A DNA stretch of 53,032 nucleotides from NCBI GenBank assembly GCA_009684515.1, contig WKKS01000016.1, positions 1 through 53,032 of the forward strand, written 5' to 3'. Under the pieces are notes generated by a model. The model saw nothing but the letters and a program-made list of their open reading frames with translations. It ran no database searches and had not been told where the DNA came from. This DNA is from Geobacter sp. GTDB lineage: Bacteria > Desulfobacterota > Desulfuromonadia > Geobacterales > Pseudopelobacteraceae. The position numbers and the translations under genes were made by a program. Position 1 is the first letter of the stretch. Every line of letters begins with the position of its first letter. Shown here piece after piece: positions 1 to 8,586 of this stretch.

Positions 1-31
1 AATGTAATCAAAGAGCAAACCCCAAAGAGGG

Positions 32-645
32 GATGACAAATTTACAGAACGAATGTTGCTTTATCAATTAAGCCGCCTGTATCCAGCCTGAATAGTTATT
101 TGATTAATAATTTTGGTTTCGATAAAGGTTATGACAAAACTATAAAAGGAATAAATCGTCAGGGCTACGAGCGTACATTGTCTGTCTCAGAATGGCTCCA
201 GGAAGGCTCTACTGACGAGGATGCTCTCAGCTTTTGTCGTGCCTCCAGGCACTTCCATAACCCGACTTTCAGCACACCCGATCCTGATATTTATAACTGG
301 GATGGATCGAAAATGTCCGATTCCTATTTGGTGGATATCTTCTGTGCGCTGGCAACAAGGTACTCCGACGTAACCTGGGCAACCGGTTACCTCTCGCCTA
401 CGGGACCCTATATCACCAGAGATGGGCAGGATATGGGCTGGGACAATGCACGAAGCTACTTCTACGAAGCGCTGACCAGTACCGACCATGCTGTGAAAGA
501 AGCAAAATTTGTCAAGTCATTCAGAGCAGTTGGCATGGTCATGCATCTGTTGCAGGACATGGCCGTACCAGCCCATGTGCGAAATGACATGTCGTCTCAC
601 CTGTTGTATTCAAAGTCCCAATCACCCCTTACTAAAACTATATGA
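32..645 (+). pseudogene. Truncated, frameshifted zinc phospholipase C-like paralog
   Basis: The translation closely resembles residues 25-223 of the intact secreted protein encoded at 1220-3802. Shared blocks are WLQEGS.DED, FCRAS.HFHNP, MSDS, MGWDNARSY.YEALTS and the metal-binding block HLLQDMAVPAHVRNDM. The copy is broken. The piece matching the start of the mature protein (DDKFTERML, bases 32-58) is in one frame, while the rest runs in another frame open from about base 37, so a frameshift lies near 60-85. No signal peptide is present in the window. The frame stops at 645, shortly after the HxxxD...H motif, where the full protein continues for over 600 residues. The first usable start is a TTG at 100 with no Shine-Dalgarno sequence. 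I infer a decayed duplicate; a short secreted remnant is less likely. Confidence 0.75.
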
Positions 646-662
646 ATTACAAGGAGAATCAC

Positions 663-1199
663 ATGAATTCACTAAGATTTGTTTTGCTTATTTTAGTAAT
701 TATGTTCAATACCGGTTGTAGTCACTACTCCGGCATATCGGGCAAAGTGGTTGATAATGCAACAGGTAAACCGATTGAAGGGGCAGTTGTGGTGGCGCAG
801 TGGACAAAAGCACGCGGATGGCTAGGTGAACAGCAAAGTGAACTGCATAAGATCATTGAAACGCTGACCGACAAAGAAGGGAAGTTTTCACTCAGCGGAG
901 CTGCAGGGTTTGCTTTAGAACCACCTGAGATGATTATCTATAAGGAAGGATATATTCCGTGGAGGAATGATGGGATTTTTCCTGATAAAAATAAGCAAGA
1001 ACATGAATGGAAGAACAATGTGACCTATAAGCTGGTTACATTTACTGATGAATACACTGTCGTGCAATTACGTGATTATTTGGACTCAGGCATAATAGGA
1101 TATGGTGATGTACCGATATTTCACAAGATTAGTAATACAATATCACGCAGAGCTACAGATTACATTGAATACAAAAAGTCAAAAGGGCAAAAATGGTAA
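663..1199 (+). CDS. Small exported protein with carboxypeptidase-regulatory-like domain
   Basis: 178 residues. The ATG at 663 is preferred over one at 642 because AAGGAG lies 6 bases upstream and a clean signal sequence follows (residues 5-18 hydrophobic). Cys19 in FNTGC could be a lipidation site, but position -3 is Asn rather than Leu/Val, so lipoprotein status is uncertain. Residues about 24-90 (SGKVVDNATGKPIEGAVVV ... TDKEGKFSLSG) match the beta-sandwich carboxypeptidase regulatory-like fold common in extracytoplasmic proteins. The rest is unrecognised. It lies between two copies of a phospholipase C-like gene and overlaps the longest reading of the next frame, so co-transcription with the downstream gene is likely. 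No enzymatic residues are apparent; a structural or accessory role outside the cytoplasm is inferred. Confidence 0.75.
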   Translation: MNSLRFVLLILVIMFNTGCSHYSGISGKVVDNATGKPIEGAVVVAQWTKARGWLGEQQSELHKIIETLTDKEGKFSLSGAAGFALEPPEMIIYKEGYIPWRNDGIFPDKNKQEHEWKNNVTYKLVTFTDEYTVVQLRDYLDSGIIGYGDVPIFHKISNTISRRATDYIEYKKSKGQKW

Positions 1200-1219
1200 T
1201 AACAATGGAGGGGAAATAT

Positions 1220-3802
1220 ATGATTAGAAAATCATTGGTTTTGTTGGTGATAATATGCTGCAATTTTGCAGTTCCAGTAAATGCATTTAATGACAAAATA
1301 ACCCATAGACAATTGACAGAAAAAGCAATTGATAATTCTGAACTCAATACATATATAAAATTTGTTGGTTATAGTTCAGGTAAAAATAAAGAGTTAGAAG
1401 GGAAAGATCGAAAAGGCAACACTCAAAAATATACAATAGGAAGATGGCTCCAAGAAGGCTCCGAAGACGAAGATTCACCCACCTTTTGCCGGGCGTCGAA
1501 TCATTTCCATAACCCGATCTACAAAACCCAGCAGCCATTTTCACTTGATTGGCTTGGATCGCAAATGAGTGATTCCCCCACAGTTGACGCTTCTTGTGGG
1601 ACCGATCACAGGTATTCCAACGTGACCTTTGCCACCGGCTTCGCTGACCCATTTGTGTATATCGGCAAAAGGACCGGACAGGACCGAGGCCTTTTGGGAT
1701 TGTACGACGCACCGCAGGAAATGGGATGGGATAATGCCAGAAGTTATATCTATGAGGCTCTTACGTCTCAGGCTCCGGCAACACGTGAAGCCATGTTTGT
1801 CAAAACTTTCAGGGCGGTGGGACAGACCGTTCACCTGTTGCAGGACATGGCCGTGCCCGCACATGTGCGTAACGACATGCAGTCACATTTGTGGAACAAT
1901 TGGAATCCGCTTAAATGGAGCAATCCGTTTGAAAAATACGTGGCTAACAACAATAACCCCATGATAACTATTATGAACATGACGACCGTCGCAGACAAAC
2001 CATCGTTTTCTGCGCCAATGCGACTAACTGACTTCTGGGATGCAAACGCTTACACCGGTGAAAATCCGTCCGCCGGAACGGATCAAGGAATCGCGGAATA
2101 CGCCAATGCCAATTTCGTCAGCGATTTCACAATATTTAAGCCGCAATCCGACACTAAGCATTATTTCAAATATCCTGCTGAATCCAGCACGCAAAAAGTA
2201 AATATGCACATCGCAAATCCGTTTAGCCCCGGCGATACCTTGACAAGAAAGTATTATTTAAAAACAGGAGATGGTGATACTGGGTATCTATTAGCTGGTG
2301 TCGGATACCTTAAAGTAAAGGTGCAGACTTGGCCAGATACCACCACAATTGAGACACTTCCACCTATGGATGATTACGTGCATGCCGATTACGCGGATCG
2401 TCTTCTCCCCCGCGCCGTCGGCTATTCCGCTGCCCTGCTTGACTACTTCTTCCGTGGCAAGATTAAACTTACAGTTGCAACCCCTGAAAACATCACTTTT
2501 CGAAGCATTAAAGTTAGAGCAGAAAACGACCTCATGGGCGAGACAATGGGTGTGGGTGAAGTTAAATTGATTATCCGCTACAAAGCGCTCTCCGAATGGA
2601 ATATGGGTGGCAACCAGTACCAGTTGAACTATCCACCTGAGGATAGCAGCCCGGACAAGTACACCTACAAGGTCTCATCTCCTCAAAATGTAGACCTGAC
2701 AAACCCGCAGGCACTCACCTTCGATTTTTCAACCGACACCCTGCCGTACTTCTATGACGACATGACCATGCAACTCGTCTTCAAGGGAAAACTCGGCAAT
2801 GAGGAAGGAGCAGTAGCCGTAAGTCAACTTGAGCCGATCAATGGAGTATATTCCGATTTCACAGTGTCACTTCCCGCATCCGGCGTCTACGCCAAGGCCA
2901 CTGGCAGCACATTAGGCGCCACATTTAACGAGTTGAAAGTTAAGGCCACAACCGACATCCCCGCTGGACTTTCCGGAGGAAACTTTGAACTGGCTCTTGA
3001 ATATCGCAAGACCGGAGGTGACCCGTTTCAGTCCCTTCCTGTAGACACCGAGCCTGCCAATGCCGCAGGATATGTCCTCAGGGTGCCTGAAAAGAATGGA
3101 GTCAGCATCCTGCAACCGGGTACGCCGGTGGAACTGACCTTTGATCTGTCATCGGTCCCGCTTCCCGTCACTGCCACGGACGTCTATCTCAACATCATCT
3201 ACAAAAATTCCGGAACATCAAAAGCTATGGCAGTAGGTTATCGCGACATCTCCGAACCTACTCCGGTCGATATCTTCAACAACACCGACTATGTGTGCGT
3301 CAACAATCAATGGTTTCCAGCTGGCGATCCGGCGGCGATTGCTCTGGCGGACCAGCTTGGCAATAATAATGGCATTGATGACGACATTGATACGTTCAGG
3401 CATAATATTTCTAACATTTACTATAAGCTAACGTCATCAACTAGTCCTCAGCCCGTTGGCGCCACGAACTTTAGTTTCTTCGAACCTGGACCAGTTGGCC
3501 CAGCCAGCTTTAAACGCCTGGGTTTTATTCTCACGGATTATGATCTCAAATACAGCTCGCTCCGGAATATTGGTCATATTGATCCCGCTGATCATTGGGT
3601 TGGCGGCATCGGAGTGTTTGCATCACTTGAAAGCGGAATGGCGGTCAAAAATCAAACCGGATCAGATGGAATAACCAGATACCCTCTCATGTACAACATG
3701 CGTGGCAAGCTCATGTGGGGAGGAGCGGGTACCGTTTATGGTAATTTGAAATTGCCGGCCAATTCCACCTGCGATTGGGCATTGTTGCCCGCCGTTCCAT
3801 AA
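1220..3802 (+). CDS. Secreted zinc phospholipase C / S1-P1 nuclease-like protein
   Basis: 860 residues. The start at 1220 is chosen for GGAGGGG 7 bases upstream and an immediate Sec signal (residues 1-22, ending VNA). The N-terminal region (23-225) carries His29 in DKITHR, an HFHNP block (95-99) and HLLQDMAVPAHVRN (205-218). The last reproduces the spacing of the zinc-dependent phospholipase C signature H-x3-D-x5-H-x2-N, so metal-dependent hydrolysis of a phosphodiester is likely. From about residue 430 to 720 there are two beta-rich repeats of roughly 130 residues each (see repeat entry), then a region ending LPANSTCDWALLPAVP. The protein is much longer than classical phospholipase C enzymes (about 250-400 residues), so the C-terminal half probably mediates binding. 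A terminator follows directly. Substrate unknown. Confidence 0.75.
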   Translation: MIRKSLVLLVIICCNFAVPVNAFNDKITHRQLTEKAIDNSELNTYIKFVGYSSGKNKELEGKDRKGNTQKYTIGRWLQEGSEDEDSPTFCRASNHFHNPIYKTQQPFSLDWLGSQMSDSPTVDASCGTDHRYSNVTFATGFADPFVYIGKRTGQDRGLLGLYDAPQEMGWDNARSYIYEALTSQAPATREAMFVKTFRAVGQTVHLLQDMAVPAHVRNDMQSHLWNNWNPLKWSNPFEKYVANNNNPMITIMNMTTVADKPSFSAPMRLTDFWDANAYTGENPSAGTDQGIAEYANANFVSDFTIFKPQSDTKHYFKYPAESSTQKVNMHIANPFSPGDTLTRKYYLKTGDGDTGYLLAGVGYLKVKVQTWPDTTTIETLPPMDDYVHADYADRLLPRAVGYSAALLDYFFRGKIKLTVATPENITFRSIKVRAENDLMGETMGVGEVKLIIRYKALSEWNMGGNQYQLNYPPEDSSPDKYTYKVSSPQNVDLTNPQALTFDFSTDTLPYFYDDMTMQLVFKGKLGNEEGAVAVSQLEPINGVYSDFTVSLPASGVYAKATGSTLGATFNELKVKATTDIPAGLSGGNFELALEYRKTGGDPFQSLPVDTEPANAAGYVLRVPEKNGVSILQPGTPVELTFDLSSVPLPVTATDVYLNIIYKNSGTSKAMAVGYRDISEPTPVDIFNNTDYVCVNNQWFPAGDPAAIALADQLGNNNGIDDDIDTFRHNISNIYYKLTSSTSPQPVGATNFSFFEPGPVGPASFKRLGFILTDYDLKYSSLRNIGHIDPADHWVGGIGVFASLESGMAVKNQTGSDGITRYPLMYNMRGKLMWGGAGTVYGNLKLPANSTCDWALLPAVP
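2475..3285 (+). repeat. Two tandem beta-rich domain repeats inside the phospholipase-like protein
   Basis: Within the 1220-3802 gene, two stretches of the translation follow the same order. Each has an F..(I/L)KV(R/K)A motif, then a strand of the type VKLIIRYK or FELALEYRK, then (L)TFD(F/L)S, then a strand such as MQLVFKG or VYLNIIYKN followed by (A/M)AV. The first begins at ITFRSIKVRAEN (about base 2491) and the second at TFNELKVKATTD (about base 2920). Similarity is at protein level and was judged by eye; boundaries are approximate. They look like paired immunoglobulin-like modules. Confidence 0.5.
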
Positions 3803-3815
3803 CGGATATGCACAG

Positions 3816-3844
3816 GGCGATTCCACAGGGAGTCGCCTTTTTTT
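3816..3844 (+). terminator. Rho-independent terminator after phospholipase-like gene
   Basis: Stem GGCGATT / AGTCGCC (one G-U pair) with an 8-base loop, followed by seven T residues, starting 14 bases after the stop codon at 3800-3802. Confidence 0.85.
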
Positions 3845-4000
3845 AATATACTTCGAAGTACTCATGGTCCAGTTCTCTTGACGAGGCCGTCACCAATCTT
3901 AATCATGAACCGATGTACCGCATGATAACGTGTGTCGCCGGCAGTCATATTTCCCAATCGCATGTTCCAGGGTTCCGGATTTGACATGGTAAGCGGCAAT

Positions 4001-4038
4001 GAAAAAGGGCCCGGCAAAGTTCAACTCTGTCGGGCCCT
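4001..4038 (-). terminator. Rho-independent terminator after trpB1
   Basis: On the minus strand a long GC-rich stem (AGGGCCCG... pairing with ...CGGGCCCT) closes a short loop and is followed by TTTTTC. It lies about 40 bases beyond the trpB1 stop and ends the long minus-strand gene series. The 3845-4000 gap to its left holds no gene; I see only a 12-base palindrome at 3849-3860. Confidence 0.85.
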
Positions 4039-4079
4039 GCTGTTTCAATATTTCATCCAAATTACTTTAAATCTTGCCT

Positions 4080-5270
4080 CTAAAACGCCACTCCCAATGC
4101 CTCTGCAACCGTATGCATATCCTTGTCACCACGACCGGACAGACAGACAACTATTGTCGTATCTTTGCTTAGCGAAGGAGCCATTTTCATGACCTGTGCT
4201 ATGGCGTGCGATGACTCCAGCGCAGGAATAATCCCTTCTTCGCGAGTCAGGGTGCTGAACCCTTCCAGCGCTTCATCATCGGTGATCGAAACATACTCGG
4301 CGCGCCCGCTCTCCTTCAGCCAGGAATGCTCCGGCCCGACACCCGGGTAATCCAGACCGGCCGAAATCGAGTGAGCGTGGGTGATCTGACCATACTCATC
4401 TTGCAACAGGTAGGTCTTGTTGCCATGCAGAATGCCAGGCGACCCGGCGCAGAGCGGAGCGGCGTGTTTGCCGGTCTCAATGCCGTAGCCGGAAGCCTCG
4501 ACCCCGATCATCCGGACTGTGTTGTCTTTCAGGAATGGATAAAACAGCCCCAGCGCGTTGCTGCCGCCGCCGACGCAAGCGACCAGATAATCCGGCAGAC
4601 GCCCCTCGACTTTTTTGTGCTGGCGCTTGACTTCCTTCCCGATCACTGATTGAAAATCACGCACCATCATTGGGTAGGGGTGCGGTCCCGCCACCGTACC
4701 GATTACATAAAAGGTTTCGTGGATGGTTGTGACCCAGTTACGCATCGCTTCATTCATGGCGTCCTTCAGGGTAGCGGTTCCAGCTGTAACCGGTGTAACG
4801 GTCGCCCCCAGCAGTTTCATACGAAAAACATTCTGCGCCTGACGATGGGTATCTTCTTCCCCCATGAAAACCTCGCACTGCATGCCGAACAGGGCGGCTA
4901 CGGTGGCTGTAGCCACACCATGCATTCCGGCGCCGGTCTCGGCAATTACTCTCTTCTTGCCCATCCGCTTGGCCAGCAGTCCCTGCCCGATGGTGTTGTT
5001 GACCTTGTGCGCGCCGGTATGGTTGAGGTCTTCCCGCTTCAGGTAAATCCTGGCCCCGCCCAGTTTTCTGGTCAGTTTTTCAGCATAATAGAGCGGATTG
5101 GGACGACCGACGTACTGCCGCAGGTAATAGTCGAATTCCTGTTTGAATTCCCGGTCGTGGCGATACTGTTCGTAGGCCTGCTCCAACTCCAGCAGAGCCG
5201 GCATAAGGGTTTCAGGGACGTAGCGCCCGCCAAATTGGCCAAAGTGTCCGTTTTTATCGGGATATTTCAT
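4080..5270 (-). CDS. trpB: Tryptophan synthase beta chain, TrpB1 type
   Basis: 396 residues, normal for the family. It condenses indole with L-serine to tryptophan using pyridoxal phosphate and works in an alpha2-beta2 complex with TrpA. The N-terminus [17 protein letters not shown] is typical of TrpB1. The Schiff-base lysine is Lys89 in HTGAHKVNN, and the phosphate-binding loop is GGGSNA. AGGAGT lies upstream of the ATG at 5270. It is the last gene of a minus-strand series, with a terminator at 4001-4038. The partner trpA is about 27 kb away at 32343-33134, which is unusual because trpB and trpA are normally adjacent. A second, divergent trpB paralog lies at 8587-9942. Confidence 0.97.
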   Translation of the reverse strand: MKYPDKNGHFGQFGGRYVPETLMPALLELEQAYEQYRHDREFKQEFDYYLRQYVGRPNPLYYAEKLTRKLGGARIYLKREDLNHTGAHKVNNTIGQGLLAKRMGKKRVIAETGAGMHGVATATVAALFGMQCEVFMGEEDTHRQAQNVFRMKLLGATVTPVTAGTATLKDAMNEAMRNWVTTIHETFYVIGTVAGPHPYPMMVRDFQSVIGKEVKRQHKKVEGRLPDYLVACVGGGSNALGLFYPFLKDNTVRMIGVEASGYGIETGKHAAPLCAGSPGILHGNKTYLLQDEYGQITHAHSISAGLDYPGVGPEHSWLKESGRAEYVSITDDEALEGFSTLTREEGIIPALESSHAIAQVMKMAPSLSKDTTIVVCLSGRGDKDMHTVAEALGVAF

Positions 5271-5312
5271 ATCAACTCCTATTGGTTCCAGCTTGTCTGA
5301 ATTATCAGCAAC

Positions 5313-6293
5313 CTATTTTTTCGTTTCGACAGGGGCGACAACTGCGGTACAGCGGATGACTCCACCGCTGCGGCAGAGGCGTTCAACAAAAATTCCGATC
5401 AATGCCAGCGGCAGCGCCCACACACAGGAGAGCAGGGAAATCAAGGCCGGGCGTTGCATCTTCAGAACTGAAGCGCCATCCTTGATCCGCAGCAGATCAT
5501 ACAATGAATTATGGGAAATGCCAGCACGATTCAATAACGACTGCAACCAGCCGTAAATATTCTGAATCCAGTCGGCGTGCGAGCGCTTCACGACGGTAAA
5601 TCCGGCTTTCGAGAGCAACGTGACCAATCCCCGTTCACTGAAGTGGTAAAGGTGAATCGGCAGATCAAGATGGAACCAGCCATCCCCGGCGACAATCGAT
5701 TGCAGCGACCCAAAGTTCGGAACGGCGACGACCAGCTTGCCACCGGCTGCGAGCCTGCCTTTGCACTCTTCCAGTAACATCATGGGATTGTCCAGATGTT
5801 CGAGCACATGATTAATCATTATCAGGTCAAAGTGGCCATCGGCGTCAGCGATGTCTGTTACAACTGGTATTTGATACGTTTCTCGCGCATGAACGGCGGT
5901 ATTTTCGTCACGCTCCAGGCCGGTCACGTCCCAACCGGCGCCGGCAAACAGTGAGGCGAGATAACCGCTGCCGCACCCCACATCCAGCAACCGCCCTACT
6001 CTCATACTGGCGCCGATTCGCCAGATCAGCCATTTTTTGTGCAGTTCAAACAGATACTCGATCGGTGCAATGAAACGCTTACCCTCATCGGCCCGGTATT
6101 CACCCGGTGCGTAAAGCCGCGCGAGTGTTTCGGTATCCGGCCGCGGCCAGGTCTCCCCTACCCCGCACTCATTGCAATAAAACAGGCTGTACATCTCCCC
6201 GCGACGGAGTACCGGCCCAAGCTTCTGCTCAAGATCGGCCCCGCAGAAGCTGCAATATGGTTGTGCGTTGGGAGTTCTCGGCATACCGGTCAA
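5313..6293 (-). CDS. SAM-dependent methyltransferase with N-terminal zinc ribbon
   Basis: 326 residues from a TTG at 6293; an ATG three codons later (6284) is an alternative start. The N-terminus has a CxxC...CxxC zinc ribbon (YCSFCGADL ... FYCNECG), then a class I methyltransferase of the Methyltransf_23 type: LLDVGCGSGYLA (SAM motif I), then MINHVLEHLDNPMMLLEE and GGKLVVAVPNFGS. Near the C-terminus a hydrophobic stretch (ALISLLSCVWALPLALIGIF) suggests membrane association. This architecture is common in envelope polysaccharide or lipid loci. Its start overlaps the stop of the upstream membrane glycosyltransferase, so the two are probably translationally coupled and act on the same product. 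The substrate cannot be told from sequence. Confidence 0.8.
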   Translation of the reverse strand: MTGMPRTPNAQPYCSFCGADLEQKLGPVLRRGEMYSLFYCNECGVGETWPRPDTETLARLYAPGEYRADEGKRFIAPIEYLFELHKKWLIWRIGASMRVGRLLDVGCGSGYLASLFAGAGWDVTGLERDENTAVHARETYQIPVVTDIADADGHFDLIMINHVLEHLDNPMMLLEECKGRLAAGGKLVVAVPNFGSLQSIVAGDGWFHLDLPIHLYHFSERGLVTLLSKAGFTVVKRSHADWIQNIYGWLQSLLNRAGISHNSLYDLLRIKDGASVLKMQRPALISLLSCVWALPLALIGIFVERLCRSGGVIRCTAVVAPVETKK

Positions 6294-7924
6294 TAAAGGA
6301 TACGGTAGTACGCGACACCGTAGCTGATCCGTTCGGAACGGTAAACGCCCGCCAGCTTGATTCCGGGGGGAGTTGCCATAAGATCATTGTCACTCACATC
6401 GGCATAGATTTCCTTGACGATATACTCTGCGCCGTTTCTGCGGGCGTATTGCAGCTGGCTGAAATAATCGGCAACCGGCTCGGCCGTCCAGAGCCCGTCC
6501 AGATAATAGATCATCTTGTTCCAGCGGACCATGTAGTTGCGCCCCGGACCAAAAGTGCGGCTGGCCATTTCCGCCGCCTTTTGAGTCTCCTCCGCAAACA
6601 GCAACCTGTCGGAAACATTGGCCGAAACCGGGGCATCCGGAGCGACAGCTGTCAAAGTGACATAGTGCAATGACAGAGCAGCTGAAAACGCCAGACAGGT
6701 TACTGCGGCGGCGCGCGGAGCGGGAACGGAACAATGGACGGCAGCTTTTCGGGCAGCTTCGTAGATACCGGCGCAACCGCCGATCACGAGCAGCGGCGCA
6801 TAGGGTGCCAGATAGCGCCACCAGCCGTCCGTAAAAACCGGCAGAATCAACAGCAGCAACAACGGTGAAAGCAGGATGATTTTTTTCTGCGTGGAATATT
6901 CACCCCATCTGCAAAAAGCCATCAACAGGCAGGGAATTACAATATAGATCGGATAGACCTGCGGGTAATGCTGGCAGCCGCTGTTATTGGGGATATTGCC
7001 CGGCATTTCCGTGGAAAGGTTGTGCAGATACACCTGCAGGCTTTTGGCCGGATGAGTCATCAAATAAGCGGCAACATCCCGCAACCCGCTCGGCCTCTGC
7101 CACTTCAATCTGCCGTCGGCGGAAAGTCCCCAGAGATCTTCGTTGCCGGTTTCACCCTTGTCGTTGTCATGGTAGATGCGTGATTGCATCCAGATCAGCA
7201 CATAGGTCGATTTCGGGCTGATCACAAATGCTCCGTACTCCTTTTTCAGGAATAAAAGGTACGGTGAGGAAACGACGAAAAATGCGACCAGTACAACGGC
7301 GCTCAGCCTGAATATGGACGTGCGGTAAAAGTAAAGCCCCTCAGCCAGGCAGAGCAGCGCCAGAACCATGACCATCACCAGAAAGCCCTCTGATCTGGCC
7401 ATGTAGGCCATGGAAAAGAATGTTCCCGCCAGTGCAGCCAGCAGAATCGAGCTGCGCTTGATCGACGCCAGCAGCAATGCCAGTGAAGCGAGCTGCAGCA
7501 TCGTGTAGGTGATCTCTGATTCAGGGCTGAAGCTCATGAAAATAAAGTGGGGGAAAACCGCTACCAGCGTGGCGGAGGCCACCGCAATCGTGCGGTTGAA
7601 GACAGCGACTGCCAGCGCATAAACCACCAGCGGCACCAGAACTCCCATGCTGATGGAAACCAACCCCGCCGCGGCCTGGATATCGGCCACACCCGGCAGC
7701 TGGCTTGTCAGTGAGATCAGGACCGAGTGAAAGGGGGGCACCCAACCACCCTGCCACCCCAGACCGATTCCATAGCGGATATTACGGGCAATTTGCAGAA
7801 AAATGTGACCATCGGCGGTAATGCCTGGCAGATGGTAAAGATAGGCTCTGATCGCAACGGCGACTGTCAGCGGAATCAGGAATGCAAGCCATCCGTATCG
7901 TCGGGAGAATTGCTGGATACTCAT
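6290..7924 (-). CDS. Polytopic membrane glycosyltransferase (GT39/ArnT-like)
   Basis: 544 residues with about ten predicted membrane helices and a soluble C-terminal part (about residue 410 onward). The first extracytoplasmic loop has an acidic residue in GITADGHIFLQIARNI, the position where PMT/ArnT-type enzymes carry their catalytic acid, and a following GW..PPFHSVL block. The family transfers sugars from polyprenyl-phosphate donors to proteins or lipids at the outer face of the inner membrane. The ATG overlaps the trpF stop by 4 bases (ATGA), and its own stop overlaps the next methyltransferase start. Function in tryptophan synthesis is not expected; it appears inserted in the trp gene series. 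Acceptor and donor are unknown. Confidence 0.75.
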   Translation of the reverse strand: MSIQQFSRRYGWLAFLIPLTVAVAIRAYLYHLPGITADGHIFLQIARNIRYGIGLGWQGGWVPPFHSVLISLTSQLPGVADIQAAAGLVSISMGVLVPLVVYALAVAVFNRTIAVASATLVAVFPHFIFMSFSPESEITYTMLQLASLALLLASIKRSSILLAALAGTFFSMAYMARSEGFLVMVMVLALLCLAEGLYFYRTSIFRLSAVVLVAFFVVSSPYLLFLKKEYGAFVISPKSTYVLIWMQSRIYHDNDKGETGNEDLWGLSADGRLKWQRPSGLRDVAAYLMTHPAKSLQVYLHNLSTEMPGNIPNNSGCQHYPQVYPIYIVIPCLLMAFCRWGEYSTQKKIILLSPLLLLLILPVFTDGWWRYLAPYAPLLVIGGCAGIYEAARKAAVHCSVPAPRAAAVTCLAFSAALSLHYVTLTAVAPDAPVSANVSDRLLFAEETQKAAEMASRTFGPGRNYMVRWNKMIYYLDGLWTAEPVADYFSQLQYARRNGAEYIVKEIYADVSDNDLMATPPGIKLAGVYRSERISYGVAYYRILY

Positions 7925-8565
7925 CTGCCGGTCGTAACGGCAGCCCGGTCGGCGGAGTGGCGGGCGTTTTGGATAAAGTTACGAATTTTCACCGGATCTT
8001 TTTTTCCCGGCGCTGACTCCACGCCGCTGGACACATCAACCGCATACGGGTGAACAGCTTCCACCGCCTCGGCTACATTTTCCGGCGTCAAACCGCCCGC
8101 CAGTATAATCCGGCTTGATACAGCAGCAGCTGCGGCAGCGATCTCCCAATTGAAGGTTTCTCCGGTCCCCCCGTGGGCGGCCGGGGACCAGGCATCCAGC
8201 AGGCAGGCAGCGACATTGTAATCCGGCATATGATCAAGACTGGCGGCATCTTTGACCCGGAAAGCCTTGATGACGCGATGCTTGACGCCGGAGCAGAAAC
8301 CGGGTGATTCCTCTCCATGCAGCTGTATCAGATCCAGGCCGCAGCGGTCGGCGATGCCGTTGACGACCGTCAGCTGCTCGTTTACAAACAGGCCGACCGT
8401 CTGCACAAAGGGTGGCAGCTGGCGGATTATGGCAGCGGCCTGTTCCGGAAATATATTGCGCGGTGAACGTTCAAAAAAGACGAAGCCGAGAGCGTCAGCT
8501 CCGGCTTCAACCGCCGCAAGGGCGTCTTCGATATTGGTTATGCCGCAGATTTTAATTCGAACCAT
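7921..8565 (-). CDS. trpF: Phosphoribosylanthranilate isomerase
   Basis: 214 residues from the ATG at 8565; a TTG six codons upstream (8583) is possible but adds residues before the conserved N-terminus VRIKICGIT. TrpF converts N-(5-phosphoribosyl)anthranilate to CdRP, the third pathway step after anthranilate. The TIM-barrel landmarks are present: Cys7 in KICGIT (general acid), GADALGFVFFERSPR, VGLFVN, LDLIQLHGEES, and the phosphate-binding end ILAGGLTPENV ... AVDVSSGVES. It starts 21 bases after trpB2 and overlaps the downstream glycosyltransferase by 4 bases. Confidence 0.96.
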   Translation of the reverse strand: MVRIKICGITNIEDALAAVEAGADALGFVFFERSPRNIFPEQAAAIIRQLPPFVQTVGLFVNEQLTVVNGIADRCGLDLIQLHGEESPGFCSGVKHRVIKAFRVKDAASLDHMPDYNVAACLLDAWSPAAHGGTGETFNWEIAAAAAAVSSRIILAGGLTPENVAEAVEAVHPYAVDVSSGVESAPGKKDPVKIRNFIQNARHSADRAAVTTGR

Positions 8566-8586
8566 ACATGCTTTCTCGTCCAAGAA

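Noticed and set aside
3849..3860. A 12-base perfect palindrome TACTTCGAAGTA between two terminators
   Set aside because: It lies in a non-coding gap with no promoter or gene near it, and a single palindrome of this length can occur by chance in a window of this size.
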